Notes: generated by a model not told the origin, from the letters alone. A stretch of 64,000 nt of DNA from Priestia megaterium NBRC 15308 = ATCC 14581 (GCF_000832985.1 NZ_CP009920.1:1054001-1118000), one strand, 5' to 3'. Shown: positions 1 through 11,925, numbered from the stretch's first letter. Numbers and translations: made by a program.

Positions 1-271
1 TCGTGCTAAAATCAGGTTCAATCGCTGAAAAAACAAGCAGCGCCTGATCAACATTTGAAATTGGGGGACGAACTAATTCATTTTTACGTTCTTTAATTTC
101 AAGTATATATCCTTCAAGCTTATTTTCTGCCTGAAATACTACATTGTCACCGACTAAAGGCGTTACTTTCTTTTTACGAAAAACACCTCGTCCTCGACAT
201 TGCGTTACTTGTCCGTCATGAAGAACATAATAAAATCCGCTAAGGGATTTAATAATTCTTCCTTCTGGCAT
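1..271 (-). CDS. rsgA: Ribosome small-subunit GTPase RsgA (CpgA), N-terminal part only
   Basis: The visible 90 residues start [16 protein letters not shown] and contain the N-terminal OB-fold that binds the 30S subunit; the reading frame runs off the left edge before the circularly permuted GTPase domain. In the family this protein is a 30S assembly GTPase. The ATG at 271 follows AGTGAGG by two bases. It lies 13 bases after the prkC stop, so it is probably the next gene of the coaBC-to-prkC operon. In B. subtilis CpgA is a substrate of PrkC, which fits this neighbourhood. GTPase motifs cannot be checked here. Confidence 0.93.
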   Translation of the reverse strand, partial: MPEGRIIKSLSGFYYVLHDGQVTQCRGRGVFRKKKVTPLVGDNVVFQAENKLEGYILEIKERKNELVRPPISNVDQALLVFSAIEPDFST

Positions 272-284
272 AACCTCACTCCTA

Positions 285-2330
285 TCACTCTGGATATTCA
301 ACGTCTTTTTCTTCAATAACTTCCCCGTCTCGGACAATTTTATAAGACGCTTTTTCATTTTCATCAACTAAAACATCGAACGATTCTTTTGTTGTTTCAG
401 TAATCGTTAGTTCCTTAGCAGGAACGGACATATCGTTATCTGCATCTTCGATATAAATTTGTACTTTTTGCGGCTTTGGCTTTTCCTCTTCTGTTCCGGT
501 GGCATCGCCTGTTTCCGTTGCGTCGCCTTGTTCCGTGCTTGCTTCGGTGTCAGTCTCTTCTTTATACGGAATAGTCACATCCACTGATACCGTTTGAGGA
601 GCTTTTGGCTCCTTGCCCATTGAGACCGTAATGGTGAGCTTATCACCTTGCTCGATACTCTGCTCCGCTGCAGGCTTTTGAGACATCACAAGACCTTTTT
701 CAACAGTGTCGGAATACGCTGTTTTTACATCCACTTCAATATCTTCATCTGATGCATAATCTTTTACGCTTTTTTCCGTCCAGCCCGAGAAATCCTTTAA
801 TGTAATCTTCGGCGGCCCCTTACTTACCCATAGCGTAACCGTTGTATCCTCCGGCACGACTTGTTCGGTTTCTTTAGGCGTCTGATCTGTAATATTGCCT
901 TTTGGTTCTGTGCTTTCAACTTCGATGGATTGGATATCTTTATAATTCTGCTTTTCTAACAGACTTTTTACTTCCGTAAAGCTTCTTCCGATGTACCGGT
1001 TAAATGCTTCTTTTTTCTTTCCTGTACTTCGATAAATAATGACATTAGATCCTTCTTTGATAACGTCTCCCGCTTCTGGCATCGTTTTAACCACGTCGCC
1101 TTCTTCCACCTCATTATCGGATATATCTTTAGGATTCTTCACTTTAAAGCCCAAAGAAACTAAATCGGTTACTGCTGATTCATAATCTTGATTATGTAAA
1201 TCAGGAACCTTTACGTCTTTTGGCAGTAATAAAGCCGGAATAAATGTAACGGCGGCTACGCTAGCAGCTGCCAGCAGCAAAAAAATTAAAACAAGCGTTA
1301 CAATCAGCTTGCTTTTGCCTTTTTTCTTTTTCTTCTTTTTTTTCTTCGGCTTTAACTCTTCTTCCTCTTGTTCTTCGCGCTCTAAGTGAGGAGGTTTTCT
1401 CACAGGTACGTGCGTTTCTTCGGATTCAACAAAATCCTCCTTAATAACTGGAATGGCTTTTGTCACTTCTTCATCATCAGGCACCGTAAACCTTTGTTCA
1501 TTATAACGATTTGGATGAACAGCAGACTGTAAATCCGCTTCGAGTTCTTCGACGGAACTGTATCGGTAAAATGGATCTTTAGTTGTTGCTTTTAATACAA
1601 CATTCTCCACGCTTTGAGGGATAGATGGATTCCATCTTTTTGGAGAAGGTGTTTCTGTCTGTAAATGTTTTAATGCAATTGACACAGCCGATTCCCCAGA
1701 AAAAGGGACTCGACCCGTTAGCAATTCAAATAGGACGATGCCAAGCGAATAGATATCAGAACGCTTATTCGCAAGCCCTCCCCGTGCCTGTTCAGGAGAT
1801 AAATAATGAACAGAGCCCAAAACAGAATTAGTATGCGTAATGGTTGTAGAACTTAGTGCTACGGCAATGCCGAAGTCAGTAACTTTAATGGTATCATCAT
1901 GATCAATTAAAATATTTTGAGGCTTAATATCCCGATGAATAATTCCGTACTGATGAGCATGGGCAATAGCTGATGTAATCTGCGTCATAATATGTATGGC
2001 TTTATCAAGAGATAGTGGTGATTCTTGCAGAATGTATTGCTTTAATGTCATACCCGGTACATATTCCATGATGATATAATAAATATCTTCTTCTTCTCCA
2101 ACATCATAAATACTGACAATATTAGGATGAGCAATACTCGTAGCAGATTGTGCTTCTCGATGGAAACGCTTTATAAACGCATCGTCACTTGCAAAGTCTA
2201 AACGAAGCACTTTAATTGCCACATCACGATCCAAAATCATGTCGCGACCTAAATAGACGTTTGCCATTCCGCCTCCACCAATTACTTGCAATACCTTATA
2301 ACGGTCGTTTAGCCGTCTACCTATTAGCAA
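285..2330 (-). CDS. prkC: Serine/threonine protein kinase PrkC with PASTA domains
   Basis: Membrane Hanks-type kinase that senses muropeptides or wall precursors and phosphorylates cytoplasmic targets. Numbering from the start chosen here: glycine loop GGGGMANVY at about 18-26, Lys40 in VAIKVL, catalytic HRDIKPQN near 132-139, DFG near 153, a Thr-rich activation loop (TTITHT), then a basic run of ten lysines just before one membrane helix (about 345-370). Several extracellular PASTA repeats and a Thr/Glu-rich linker follow, with a C-terminal beta domain. The frame is open from a GTG at 2339 that overlaps the prpC stop, but the TTG at 2330 (MLIGRRL) matches the B. subtilis N-terminus and is preceded by GGTGAG. 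About 681 residues, a little longer than B. subtilis PrkC. It is paired with its phosphatase prpC upstream. Confidence 0.95.
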   Translation of the reverse strand: MLIGRRLNDRYKVLQVIGGGGMANVYLGRDMILDRDVAIKVLRLDFASDDAFIKRFHREAQSATSIAHPNIVSIYDVGEEEDIYYIIMEYVPGMTLKQYILQESPLSLDKAIHIMTQITSAIAHAHQYGIIHRDIKPQNILIDHDDTIKVTDFGIAVALSSTTITHTNSVLGSVHYLSPEQARGGLANKRSDIYSLGIVLFELLTGRVPFSGESAVSIALKHLQTETPSPKRWNPSIPQSVENVVLKATTKDPFYRYSSVEELEADLQSAVHPNRYNEQRFTVPDDEEVTKAIPVIKEDFVESEETHVPVRKPPHLEREEQEEEELKPKKKKKKKKKGKSKLIVTLVLIFLLLAAASVAAVTFIPALLLPKDVKVPDLHNQDYESAVTDLVSLGFKVKNPKDISDNEVEEGDVVKTMPEAGDVIKEGSNVIIYRSTGKKKEAFNRYIGRSFTEVKSLLEKQNYKDIQSIEVESTEPKGNITDQTPKETEQVVPEDTTVTLWVSKGPPKITLKDFSGWTEKSVKDYASDEDIEVDVKTAYSDTVEKGLVMSQKPAAEQSIEQGDKLTITVSMGKEPKAPQTVSVDVTIPYKEETDTEASTEQGDATETGDATGTEEEKPKPQKVQIYIEDADNDMSVPAKELTITETTKESFDVLVDENEKASYKIVRDGEVIEEKDVEYPE

Positions 2331-2335
2331 CACTC

Positions 2336-3079
2336 TCACCCACTTTCAGATGTAAAGTCCACAATTGCAAGTGTAATATTGTCTTCTCCACCAAGCTCAT
2401 TTGCTAATTGAATCAGGCTCGTACCCTTTTCGTGAAGTGATGAACTTGTTGATAACGTTTCGTTCAGCTTTTGTTCCGTTACCTTATTTGTCAGTCCATC
2501 TGAACATAATAATAATCGATCTTCTTTTTCCACTTCAATTGTTTTTACATCTAAACTAACATTTTCTTCGGTACCTAGTGCTCGCAATAAGATATTTTTT
2601 CGTGGATGATGCTCGGCATCTTCTTTTGTGATTTGACCATTTTTTACGAGTTCATTCACAAGGGAATGATCTTCTGTTACTTGTTGAAATCCATATTCAT
2701 TGGAAATATAGCATCTGCTGTCTCCTATATTACCAATCGCACAAAACGTATCGGCGCATAAAGCAAGTACAACTGTTGTACCCATCCCTTTACACTCTTC
2801 ATGCTCCTGAGCATACTGATAAATATCTTGATTAATTTGCGAAACATGCGTACGAATCCACTGCGTCGCCTCATCAGGAGACGTTACTTTGTCCGCTTCT
2901 GCCCACGCTATTTGCAATTTTTGAACCGCCATCTCACTGGCGACGTCGCCAGCTCGATGACCTCCCATACCATCAGCCACAATTGCAAGCAGCTGATTGT
3001 GTTGGTTCAAAAATACCCCTCCGTTATCTTCATTGTGTTGTCTAACTCTCCCTCGGTCTGTCATGAAGACAGTTGCCAT
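2336..3079 (-). CDS. prpC: PP2C-family protein phosphatase PrpC
   Basis: Mn2+-dependent Ser/Thr phosphatase that reverses PrkC phosphorylation. PPM/PP2C motifs appear in order: RVRQHNEDN near the N-terminus, ADGMGGH, GDSR, DGLTNKV and GGEDNIT near the C-terminus; together these supply the metal-binding Asp residues. The frame is open further upstream, but the ATG at 3079 (MATVFMTDRG) matches the family start and has GAGGTGAT seven bases or so before it. 247 residues. Four bases separate it from the rlmN stop, and its own stop is next to the prkC start, so the two are very likely translationally coupled. Confidence 0.95.
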   Translation of the reverse strand: MATVFMTDRGRVRQHNEDNGGVFLNQHNQLLAIVADGMGGHRAGDVASEMAVQKLQIAWAEADKVTSPDEATQWIRTHVSQINQDIYQYAQEHEECKGMGTTVVLALCADTFCAIGNIGDSRCYISNEYGFQQVTEDHSLVNELVKNGQITKEDAEHHPRKNILLRALGTEENVSLDVKTIEVEKEDRLLLCSDGLTNKVTEQKLNETLSTSSSLHEKGTSLIQLANELGGEDNITLAIVDFTSESG

Positions 3080-3083
3080 ACAA

Positions 3084-4175
3084 TCACCTCGTCTCTTCTT
3101 TACGCTCCTTCGCACGTAATTGGCCACAAGCTGCATCGATATCATGACCTTGCTCACGTCGAATAGTCACGTTAACGCCACGCTTTTTAAGCGTACGTTC
3201 AAATGCAAAAATCTGTTCACGTGGTGTACGAACATAATCACGCTCAGGCACATAGTTTACCGGAATCAAGTTCACGTGGCATTTCACGTCTTTAATCAAA
3301 TCCGCTAATTCCTCGGCATGCTCTACTTGATCGTTTACTCCTCCGAATAGACCATACTCAAAGCTAATACGTCTTCCCGTTTTATCCGTATAATATTTAA
3401 TGGCTTCCATCAAATCAGGAAGTTTGTACGCACGGTTAATGGGCATTAAGCGTGAGCGGATGTCATTGTTTGGAGCGTGAAGTGAAATCGCAAAATTGAT
3501 TTGCATTTTTTCATCAGCAAACTTATAGATTTTCGGAATGATTCCACTTGTCGATACTGTGATATGACGTGCACCAATATTTAATCCATCATCACTGTTA
3601 ATTGTTTTTAAGAAGCGCATCATTTCATCATAGTTATCAAATGGCTCCCCAATACCCATAATTACGACAGAGCTCACGCGTTCTCCTTGTTCATCTAGCG
3701 CTTTTTGTACTTTTACTACTTGCGCTACGATTTCTCCAGCTTCTAAGTTACGCTTTAAACCGCCAAGAGTAGACGCACAGAACGTACAGCCAATGCGACA
3801 TCCAACTTGAGTCGTTACGCAGACAGAATTTCCGTATTCATGACGCATAAGCACTGTTTCAATCGTATAACCGTCATGGAGTTCGAATAAAAACTTCATC
3901 GTGCCGTCCCCAGACGTTTGCTGAACGACTGTTTTTAATGTCGTTAATGCAAATTTGTCTTTTAATTGTTCACGTAACCCTTTAGATAAGTTTGACATAT
4001 CGTCAAAGTCCGTTACGCGTTTAACATATAACCAGTCAAAAATTTGTTTAGCACGGAACTTCTTATCTCCGTGTTCTACTAACCAATTTTCTAGGTCGTT
4101 CATTTCTAATGAATAAATAGATGGTTTTTGCGCTTTTTCTTCTGCTTTTGCTTTTCTTTTAGCTACTTCTTCCAT
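3084..4175 (-). CDS. rlmN: Dual-specificity 23S rRNA (A2503-C2)/tRNA (A37-C2) methyltransferase RlmN
   Basis: Radical-SAM enzyme that methylates C2 of A2503 in 23S rRNA and A37 in some tRNAs. The CxxxCxxC iron-sulfur motif reads CRIGCTFC (about residue 125), and the second catalytic cysteine lies near the C-terminus in AACGQLRA. Two in-frame ATGs exist (4199, 4175). The second has GAAGGTG six bases upstream and gives 363 residues, the same length as B. subtilis RlmN, so it was chosen. It starts two bases after the rsmB stop. An ordinary member of the operon. Confidence 0.95.
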   Translation of the reverse strand: MEEVAKRKAKAEEKAQKPSIYSLEMNDLENWLVEHGDKKFRAKQIFDWLYVKRVTDFDDMSNLSKGLREQLKDKFALTTLKTVVQQTSGDGTMKFLFELHDGYTIETVLMRHEYGNSVCVTTQVGCRIGCTFCASTLGGLKRNLEAGEIVAQVVKVQKALDEQGERVSSVVIMGIGEPFDNYDEMMRFLKTINSDDGLNIGARHITVSTSGIIPKIYKFADEKMQINFAISLHAPNNDIRSRLMPINRAYKLPDLMEAIKYYTDKTGRRISFEYGLFGGVNDQVEHAEELADLIKDVKCHVNLIPVNYVPERDYVRTPREQIFAFERTLKKRGVNVTIRREQGHDIDAACGQLRAKERKEETR

Positions 4176-4177
4176 TT

Positions 4178-5518
4178 TTACACCTTCTTCTGTAAACATG
4201 CAATATAAAACCCATCGCTTTGTGCATCTGGCAGCAATTGAATTTCACCATGTTTTACGTTTTGTTTAAGCTTTTGCGGCATGCGTGCAGCGAGTGTTTC
4301 ATCTTTTTGAAAATCAGCATGATCTGCTAAAAATGCTGCTACAACATCCCCATTTTCATCCCGGTCAATTGTACATGTACTATATACAAGGGTCCCACCT
4401 TTTTTTAATAAAGGCGCAACCGCATTTAAAATATCTTGTTGAATACGCGCCAGCTGCTTTACATCTTGCTCAGTTTTTGTATATTTCAAATCAGGTTTAC
4501 GTCTCATTACACCAAAACCTGAGCACGGAGCATCTACTAAGATGCGGTCAAACATTTCTTTATCAAACTGTTCGCCTGCTTTGCGGCTGTCTTGAACCGT
4601 CGGCTCAATATTGGTAAGGTGCAGACGCTCTGCCTGTTGGGCAATCAGCTTTACTTTATGGTCATGAATGTCCAAGGAAATAACTTTACCACTGTTTCTA
4701 AGCTGCTCTGCAATATGAGTTGATTTTCCTCCCGGTGCAGCACAGCTATCTAAAATTAGCTCTTCTGCCTCTGCACCGAGCGCATGAGCCACTAACATAG
4801 AGCTTTCATCTTGAACGGTAAACATTCCTTCACGAAATGCTTGTGTATGAGCTGCATTTCCTTTTTGAACTTCTAGCGCTTCTTCTACAAAATGGCCTGG
4901 TTCTACAACAATACCTTCTTTTTCTAGCGCTTCTTTTACTTCATTTTGCGTAAAGCGTGCACTGTTTACTCGGATTGTTTGTTTAGGGGCCATTAAATTA
5001 GCTAAACAGATTCCGCGTGTTTTGTCCAATCCATATTGTTCCACCCAGCGTTTTACAAGCCACAATGGATGACTCGTTTCAATCGCCAAGCGCTCCACAG
5101 GATTTTGTATTTCTTCTAAAGAAGGCGTGCCGCTGCGCTGGATATTTCGTAAAACGCCGTTTACCATTGAGGCAATTCCTTTGTGACCGCGTTTTTTGGC
5201 AATTTCTACTGCTTCATGGAGGATTGCCCGGTCAGGCACTCGGTCTAAATATACCATTTGGTAAAGTGATAAACGAAGCAGCACTCGCACCCAAGGCTGA
5301 AGCTTTTTTGGATTTTTCAAGAAAGGCGCTAACCCGTAATCTAACGTATCACGTCTTTGAATCGTTCCATACACAATTTCCGTTAACAACCCTGCATCTT
5401 TTCCTTGAATACCCCGTTTTTGTATGCTGTTATTTAACAATAGATTGCTGAATGCCTGATTTTTTTCAATAGCTAGTAAAATATCTAAAGCTATGTCTCG
5501 AACGTTGTACTTACTCAT
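4178..5518 (-). CDS. rsmB: 16S rRNA (cytosine-967-C5) methyltransferase RsmB
   Basis: NusB-like N-terminal domain (about 1-140) followed by a SAM-dependent RsmB/NOL1 methyltransferase domain. SAM-binding region [17 protein letters not shown], the [12 protein letters not shown] motif carrying the PC cysteine, and the catalytic cysteine in LVYSTCTI are all visible. Two ATGs (5524, 5518) are possible; AGGGGA lies about five bases before the second, so 5518 is preferred, giving 446 residues. It overlaps the end of fmt by eight bases. Confidence 0.94.
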   Translation of the reverse strand: MSKYNVRDIALDILLAIEKNQAFSNLLLNNSIQKRGIQGKDAGLLTEIVYGTIQRRDTLDYGLAPFLKNPKKLQPWVRVLLRLSLYQMVYLDRVPDRAILHEAVEIAKKRGHKGIASMVNGVLRNIQRSGTPSLEEIQNPVERLAIETSHPLWLVKRWVEQYGLDKTRGICLANLMAPKQTIRVNSARFTQNEVKEALEKEGIVVEPGHFVEEALEVQKGNAAHTQAFREGMFTVQDESSMLVAHALGAEAEELILDSCAAPGGKSTHIAEQLRNSGKVISLDIHDHKVKLIAQQAERLHLTNIEPTVQDSRKAGEQFDKEMFDRILVDAPCSGFGVMRRKPDLKYTKTEQDVKQLARIQQDILNAVAPLLKKGGTLVYSTCTIDRDENGDVVAAFLADHADFQKDETLAARMPQKLKQNVKHGEIQLLPDAQSDGFYIACLQKKV

Positions 5519-6449
5519 TGACATCCCCTAATACTGTTCCGACTTCCACGGATGTACCTCGTAAATACTGCGCTGCATCCATACGTTTTTTTCCAGCCGG
5601 CTGAAGTTCCGTCACTTTAATAGCTGTTTCATTTCCAGTTGCTACTATAAATCCGTCCTCTTCAAGTGATAAAACGGTACCCGGTTTGCCTGATGCGGAT
5701 ACTTTTTCTCCCCACCAAATTTTCATGACCTGACCGTCTGCTGTTGTATAAGCAACGGGCCAAGGATGAAGTCCGCGGATATGGTTATAAATTTCTTCTC
5801 CTCTACGGGCCCAATCAATTTTCTCTTGTTCACGCTTAATGTTAGAAGCAAATGTCGCTTCGTCATCGTTTTGTTTAACCGGCGTAATTTCACCTTTTAA
5901 AAGAGAAGGAATGGTTTCTGAAAGCAATTTTGCACCAGCAGCGCTGAGTTTATCATGAAGTGTGCCAACGTGATCACGTTCTTCAATCGGAACTTCTACT
6001 TGTGTTAAGATATCACCTGCATCTAATTTTTCTACCATATACATAATTGTAACACCAGTTTTCGGCTTACCTTGTAGAATTGAATAATGAATCGGCGCGC
6101 CTCCGCGCAGTTCAGGTAACAGAGAAGCATGCACGTTAATACAGCCGTATTTAGGCGCTTCTAAAATAGGGGTTGGTAAAATTTGACCAAAAGCCGCTGT
6201 TACAATTAGGTCAGGCTCATACGCTAACACTTGCTGATATTCTTCTTCTAAACGAATCTTTTCTGGCTGCAGTACAGGTATTTCATGCTTTAACGCCTCA
6301 ACTTTTACAGGAGGAGGTGTTAATACGCGCTTGCGTCCTTTTGGTCGGTCCGGCTGTGTAACCACTGCGACCACTTCATATCCATCTTTAAGTAATGTTT
6401 GTAAAACCGGCACTGAAAAATCCGGCGTTCCCATAAATACGACTTTCAT
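5511..6449 (-). CDS. fmt: Methionyl-tRNA formyltransferase
   Basis: Transfers formyl from 10-formyl-THF to Met-tRNA(fMet), making the initiator tRNA. The N-terminal Rossmann formyltransferase domain starts [14 protein letters not shown]. The conserved folate and catalytic region reads [17 protein letters not shown] (catalytic Asn/His/Asp pattern), and an OB-fold C-terminal tRNA-binding domain follows. 312 residues, normal length. It follows def, whose product removes the formyl group after synthesis, a conserved pairing. Confidence 0.96.
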   Translation of the reverse strand: MKVVFMGTPDFSVPVLQTLLKDGYEVVAVVTQPDRPKGRKRVLTPPPVKVEALKHEIPVLQPEKIRLEEEYQQVLAYEPDLIVTAAFGQILPTPILEAPKYGCINVHASLLPELRGGAPIHYSILQGKPKTGVTIMYMVEKLDAGDILTQVEVPIEERDHVGTLHDKLSAAGAKLLSETIPSLLKGEITPVKQNDDEATFASNIKREQEKIDWARRGEEIYNHIRGLHPWPVAYTTADGQVMKIWWGEKVSASGKPGTVLSLEEDGFIVATGNETAIKVTELQPAGKKRMDAAQYLRGTSVEVGTVLGDVNE

Positions 6450-6459
6450 CGTGTAAAAC

Positions 6460-6933
6460 CTACCCTTCTAGTTCATCCTCTTCGTAATACTTTGTTACTT
6501 TTTCCGTGAACAATACACCGTGTAAATGATCAATTTCATGTTGAATTGCTCGTGCTAAAAAACCTTTTGCCTCTATAAAATAAGGTTTTCCTTTACGATT
6601 TTGCGCACGTACTTTCACATAATCAGCTCGAGCCACGTCACCAAAAAGGCCCGGAAAACTTAGGCAGCCTTCTGGACCGATTTGTTCGCCTCGTTGCTCA
6701 ATAATTACCGGATTAATTAGTTCAATTTTACCGTGTCGGTCATCCACGTCTACCACTGCCACTTGCTGCAGAACTCCTACTTGAGGAGCAGCTAGACCCA
6801 CACCGTCTGCTTCAAGCATTAAATCATACATGCCGTTTAGTAATTTCGCTAATTTATTATCAAAGTTTTTAACGACTTCACATTCTTGTTCAAGTACTTC
6901 ATTAGGATGGTAAACAAGCTTAAGCTTAGCCAA
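6460..6933 (-). CDS. def: Peptide deformylase
   Basis: Fe2+/Zn2+ hydrolase that removes N-formyl from nascent peptides. All three signature motifs are present: [18 protein letters not shown] (metal Cys) and HEIDH (two metal His and catalytic Glu). The frame is open from an ATG at 6969, but TTG at 6933 has a near-perfect AAAGGAGGTG five bases upstream and begins [10 protein letters not shown], aligning with the family start; 157 residues. The longer start would add a non-homologous tail. It sits 70 bases after priA. Confidence 0.95.
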   Translation of the reverse strand: MAKLKLVYHPNEVLEQECEVVKNFDNKLAKLLNGMYDLMLEADGVGLAAPQVGVLQQVAVVDVDDRHGKIELINPVIIEQRGEQIGPEGCLSFPGLFGDVARADYVKVRAQNRKGKPYFIEAKGFLARAIQHEIDHLHGVLFTEKVTKYYEEDELEG

Positions 6934-7003
6934 ATAGGCACCTCCTTTATCCTTTCTATTTATATCCAAAAATCTTCTTCTTTAACGCCATCAAGACGAC
7001 TAG

Positions 7004-9418
7004 TTACATCATCGAGTATGGATTCAAATCAATAGTGATCGTTAAATTCTCCTTCTGCATTTCCGCTTGATAACGTTCTAATATATATTTCAACAGCGGA
7101 ATCAGGCTTGGTTCCAGCTTGTATTTTAACATGCATTGATAGCGATATCTATCTTTTATCTTAGCAATCGGAGATGCGACTGGCCCTAAGATCGTTGTTT
7201 GCGGCGAAAGTTTCTGACGCAGATACTGCGAAATTTTGTCTGTAACAGACACCACTTTTGCAATATTTTCATGAGATACCGTTACAAGCGCCAAGTAAAA
7301 GAAAGGGGGGTATTTGTGCATTTTACGAATTTCCATCTCGTGCTTATAAAACGCATCGTAATCATGCTGACTCGCAAGTTGAATGCTGTAGTGTTCCGGC
7401 GTGTACGTTTGAATCACTACTTCTCCTGGAAGTTTGTGGCGTCCTGCTCTTCCGCTTACTTGTGTTAAAAGCTGAAACGTTTTTTCAGATGCACGAAAGT
7501 CAGGTAAATTCAGCATCGTATCTGCTGTTAAAACGCCTACAAGCGTGACGTTTGGAAAGTCCAGTCCTTTCGCAATCATCTGCGTCCCTAGTAAAATTTG
7601 CGCTTCTCCACTTGCAAACTTGTTCAGGAGCTTTTCATGGGCGCCTTTTCGGCTTGTCGTATCAACATCCATTCGAACAACTCTAGCCTCGGGCAGCACT
7701 TTTGTTAATTCTTCTTCCACTTTTTGTGTACCAGACCCGAAAAAGCGGATATGTTCGCTGTGGCATTCTGGGCACTCAGTGTGCACATGTTCTTCGTGTC
7801 CGCAATAATGGCATTTTAATTTATTTTGATAGCGGTGATACGTTAGTGAAATTTCACAGTGCTCACATGTCGGAACGTAACCGCAGTCTCTGCACATAAC
7901 AAAAGAAGAATGACCTCTTTTATTTAAAAATAAAACGATTTGCTCCCCTTTTTCCAAACGGTCTTTCATCTTTTCAAACAGCATAGTTGAAAACATAGAG
8001 CGGTTGCCGCTGCGAAGCTCTTCTCTCATATCAACGATATCCACCGAAGGCATTGATGACTTATTCATTCTTTGCTTTAACGTCAGTAGCTTATACACAC
8101 CTTTTTGCGCTCTTGCAAAGGACTCAAGCGTTGGTGTTGCACTTCCTAAAATGACTGGACACTGATGATGCTGCCCTCGGTAAATAGCTACATCTCTTGC
8201 ATGATAACGGGGGTTTTCTTCTTGTTTATAACTCGTCTCATGTTCTTCATCGATAATAAGAAGGCCCAAATTTTCAAATGGAGCAAATACAGCAGAGCGG
8301 GCCCCTACTACAACGGATACTTCTTTTCGCTGAATTTTTCGCCATTCATCGTATTTTTCCCCAGTAGACAAGCCGCTATGAAGTACAGCAACTTTTGAGC
8401 CGAATCGCTCTTTAAAACGCTTGACCATCTGAGGGGTAAGTGAAATCTCCGGAACAAGCATAATCGCTTCTTTCCCTTTTTTTAGCACTTGATCAATTGA
8501 TTGGAGATACACTTCTGTTTTTCCGCTTCCGGTTACTCCGTACATTAAAAACACATCGTGAAGATTTTCTTCGATGTCCTGCAGAATCGGTGCGATTGCC
8601 TCAGCTTGTTCATCGGTCAATTGAAATGGCTTTGATGGTGTAAAGTATCGATCTTGATAAGGATCACGGTATATTTCAATTTCCGTTTCCGCTAAGAGTC
8701 CTTTGTTAATCAGCGCTTTTATAGGAGCGGAGGTAATCTGCAAATCTTCCGCTATTTCTTTTATAGCTACTTCTTCATTTCGATTCAACATAAAAGACAG
8801 CACTTGTTTTTGCTTTTCTGCCTGCTTATTTAACTCGCTCATAAACTGCTGAATTTCTTCAAGGCTTTGATTCAGTTTTACGCCTTTTGCCGTTTTTTTG
8901 TTTCCTTTGTTTTTCACGACGTAGACGACTTCAATTAGACCTTTTTGAATATCACGGTGAAAAGCAGGAGCAGCGGCTGTTTTTTCTACTTCACTCCACT
9001 TCAGCGAGGATCTTGACTGAAAAAACGGCTTTACTTGCTCATGAAGCTGTTCGTATGCCTCTTTTGAAAGGAGTGACAGTTCTTTATCATATTTTGCTTT
9101 CATCGCCGCAGGCAGCATGACTTGAAAAGCCGATATCATAAAACAAAGCGTTTTTTCGGTTAGCCAGTGCCCAATCTCTAACAGTTCGGGAGTCAGAACC
9201 GGCGTTAAATCAAGCAAGTCAGCGATTGGTTTAACACGCTTAACTTCAGCCTCTTCTTTAAGAGCCACCACAAACCCTTGAACTTTTCTAGGACCAAACG
9301 GAACGACAACTCGCATACCCGGAACAATAATTCCTTTCCATTTGTCGGGAATAGCGTAGTCAAAAGCTCGATCTGTTTGCTTAGCAGCTACGTCCACAAT
9401 TACACTAGCTACGCTCAT
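7004..9418 (-). CDS. priA: Primosomal replication-restart helicase PriA
   Basis: 3'-to-5' DNA helicase that recognises stalled forks and loads the primosome. Layout: N-terminal 3' DNA-binding domain (1-110), winged helix, Walker A GVTGSGKTEVY, Walker B IIDEEHETSYK, and a zinc region with eight cysteines in CxxC pairs (CRDC, CEHC, CHYC, CPEC). The C-terminal helicase lobe contains GTQMIAKGLDFPNV, with SGRAGR at the end. 804 residues, typical. Its ATG overlaps the coaBC stop (ATGA), indicating coupling. Confidence 0.97.
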   Translation of the reverse strand: MSVASVIVDVAAKQTDRAFDYAIPDKWKGIIVPGMRVVVPFGPRKVQGFVVALKEEAEVKRVKPIADLLDLTPVLTPELLEIGHWLTEKTLCFMISAFQVMLPAAMKAKYDKELSLLSKEAYEQLHEQVKPFFQSRSSLKWSEVEKTAAAPAFHRDIQKGLIEVVYVVKNKGNKKTAKGVKLNQSLEEIQQFMSELNKQAEKQKQVLSFMLNRNEEVAIKEIAEDLQITSAPIKALINKGLLAETEIEIYRDPYQDRYFTPSKPFQLTDEQAEAIAPILQDIEENLHDVFLMYGVTGSGKTEVYLQSIDQVLKKGKEAIMLVPEISLTPQMVKRFKERFGSKVAVLHSGLSTGEKYDEWRKIQRKEVSVVVGARSAVFAPFENLGLLIIDEEHETSYKQEENPRYHARDVAIYRGQHHQCPVILGSATPTLESFARAQKGVYKLLTLKQRMNKSSMPSVDIVDMREELRSGNRSMFSTMLFEKMKDRLEKGEQIVLFLNKRGHSSFVMCRDCGYVPTCEHCEISLTYHRYQNKLKCHYCGHEEHVHTECPECHSEHIRFFGSGTQKVEEELTKVLPEARVVRMDVDTTSRKGAHEKLLNKFASGEAQILLGTQMIAKGLDFPNVTLVGVLTADTMLNLPDFRASEKTFQLLTQVSGRAGRHKLPGEVVIQTYTPEHYSIQLASQHDYDAFYKHEMEIRKMHKYPPFFYLALVTVSHENIAKVVSVTDKISQYLRQKLSPQTTILGPVASPIAKIKDRYRYQCMLKYKLEPSLIPLLKYILERYQAEMQKENLTITIDLNPYSMM

Positions 9419-10632
9419 TTTTTCAGCCCTTCTAACATTTCCTTCACTTCTTTTAACACCTCGGTAGCTACATCGTGTTTTGAAAGAATGGGAAGTTCTT
9501 TAGACTCTCCGCTTCGCTTATAGAGCGTTACAATATTTGTATCCGTCCCAAAACCTGCTCCTTCTGTCGTCACGTTATTGGCTACAATCATATCCAAGTT
9601 TTTAGATGCAAGTTTCTTTTGTGCATATTCATCCACTTGTTCTGTTTCTGCTGCAAAGCCGACTAAAAGCTGGTGTTCTTTTCGCTCTCCAAGCGTGCGT
9701 AAAATATCTGTTGTTCTCTCTAGCTCTAGTACTGCTTCACCAGGCTGCTTTTTCATCTTTTGATCAAACACATGCTTTGGTCGATAATCTGCCACTGCGG
9801 CTGATTTAATGACAACATCTGCTTCATGATAGCGCTGCATAACAGCTTCAAGCATCTGCTGCGCACTTTCAATTTGAACAACCTGCACTCCTTTTGGATA
9901 CTCTAAATTCGTCGGTCCCGTTACAAGCGTTACCGATGCGCCTAATTTAGCAGCTTGTTCTGCAAGGGCATAGCCCATTTTCCCAGTAGAGCGATTGGTG
10001 AAAAATCGGACGGGGTCAATGCGTTCTACCGTAGGTCCTGCTGTAACCAATACATTAACACCTTCAAGGATCTTTTGTGTATGTGATGCTTGTGAAAAAT
10101 AAGATCCGATTAGTGAAACAATTGTTTCTGGCTCTTCAAGACGACCTTTTCCTACATAACCGCATGCCAAATACCCTTCTCCAGGTTCTACAAAAGAGTA
10201 ACCAAATGATGAAAGAGTGCTCATATTTTTTTTAACAGCTGGATGATCGTACATATGAACATTCATTGCAGGTGCAATCCATACAGGTGCAGTAGCAGCC
10301 AGCAGCGTTGTGGAAATCATATCATCTGCAAGACCATTTGCTATTTTCCCTATCATATTTGCCGTAGCAGGAGCTACTAAAATTAAATCAGGCCAATCTG
10401 CTAAATCAATATGTGCAATTACAGATGGATCTTTTTCATCAAACGTATCTGTATAAACTGGGTTTCGAGACAGAGCTTGAAACGTAAGCGGCGTTACGAA
10501 CTCGCATGCTGAAGCAGTCATCATTACTTTAACTTCCGCACCCGCTTGTACTAATTTACTTGTTAAAGCTGCGGCTTTATATACGGCGATTCCGCCGCTA
10601 ACACATAATAAAATTCGTTTTCCCTTCATCAT
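9415..10632 (-). CDS. coaBC: Bifunctional phosphopantothenoylcysteine decarboxylase / phosphopantothenate-cysteine ligase
   Basis: Catalyses two consecutive steps of coenzyme A synthesis. The flavoprotein decarboxylase domain (about 1-175) has the FMN-binding start ILLCVSGGIAVYKAA and the PAMNVHMYDHPAV loop. The ligase domain begins at VLVTAGPTVERIDPVRF and contains NRSTGKMGYALAEQA and the DLIVANN-like segment (DMIVANNV). 405 residues. Two adjacent ATGs (10632 and 10629) fit almost equally. It is the first gene after the rpoZ terminator and appears to head the operon running to rsgA. Confidence 0.96.
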   Translation of the reverse strand: MMKGKRILLCVSGGIAVYKAAALTSKLVQAGAEVKVMMTASACEFVTPLTFQALSRNPVYTDTFDEKDPSVIAHIDLADWPDLILVAPATANMIGKIANGLADDMISTTLLAATAPVWIAPAMNVHMYDHPAVKKNMSTLSSFGYSFVEPGEGYLACGYVGKGRLEEPETIVSLIGSYFSQASHTQKILEGVNVLVTAGPTVERIDPVRFFTNRSTGKMGYALAEQAAKLGASVTLVTGPTNLEYPKGVQVVQIESAQQMLEAVMQRYHEADVVIKSAAVADYRPKHVFDQKMKKQPGEAVLELERTTDILRTLGERKEHQLLVGFAAETEQVDEYAQKKLASKNLDMIVANNVTTEGAGFGTDTNIVTLYKRSGESKELPILSKHDVATEVLKEVKEMLEGLKK

Positions 10633-10712
10633 TATGCCCCCATCTATTTATCCCGCTCAACCAGCATCCGCTTGTTTAATCGGGTAACTATCTAAAGCTT
10701 TTCAATTCAATT

Positions 10713-10721
10713 ATTATACCA
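10713..10721 (-). promoter_or_regulatory. Extended -10 promoter for the coaBC operon
   Basis: Read on the minus strand, TGGTATAAT is a perfect extended -10 (TGnTATAAT). No good -35 hexamer is present 17 bases upstream. It lies about 80 bases before coaBC and just after the rpoZ terminator, where an operon promoter is needed. Inference from motif and position only. Confidence 0.5.
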
Positions 10722-10774
10722 TTTTTGTAGTGAGACATTCACTATCCTGCTTGAACACAGATAAAAGCATCAAA

Positions 10775-10807
10775 AAAATAACAACCTATGAAGTAGGTTG
10801 TTATTTT
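10775..10807 (-). terminator. Rho-independent terminator after rpoZ
   Basis: A perfect 14-bp stem (AAAATAACAACCTA pairing with its complement) with a 5-base loop, continuing into a run of A on the plus strand, i.e. U on the minus-strand transcript. It begins a few bases after the rpoZ stop and separates remA-gmk-rpoZ from coaBC. Confidence 0.9.
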
Positions 10808-10812
10808 TTCAC

Positions 10813-11034
10813 TTACTGATGTTTAGAATCTTCTTCTGCTACACCTTGCTTATAGCTTAATTGTTCAGCATTAATTTCTTCTAGAGCACAGCCTACAAAC
10901 TTATAAGAAACCGGCTTTTCAATCGGCGTATCATTGTGAAGCTGTAATTGACGTGCACGTTTTGCAGCTACTGTCACAAGCGTGTACTTAGAATCTAATT
11001 TTTCCATTAGAGAATCAATTGATGGATAAAGCAT
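10813..11034 (-). CDS. rpoZ: RNA polymerase omega subunit
   Basis: 73 residues, starting [20 protein letters not shown] and containing the conserved AKRARQLQ helix and the VGCALEEI segment that contact beta-prime. Omega helps assemble and stabilise RNA polymerase. GGAGGTAG lies seven bases before the ATG, inside the end of gmk, so the two are coupled. This order (remA-gmk-rpoZ) is the usual one in Bacillaceae. Confidence 0.95.
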   Translation of the reverse strand: MLYPSIDSLMEKLDSKYTLVTVAAKRARQLQLHNDTPIEKPVSYKFVGCALEEINAEQLSYKQGVAEEDSKHQ

Positions 11035-11036
11035 GT

Positions 11037-11925
<889 letters not shown>

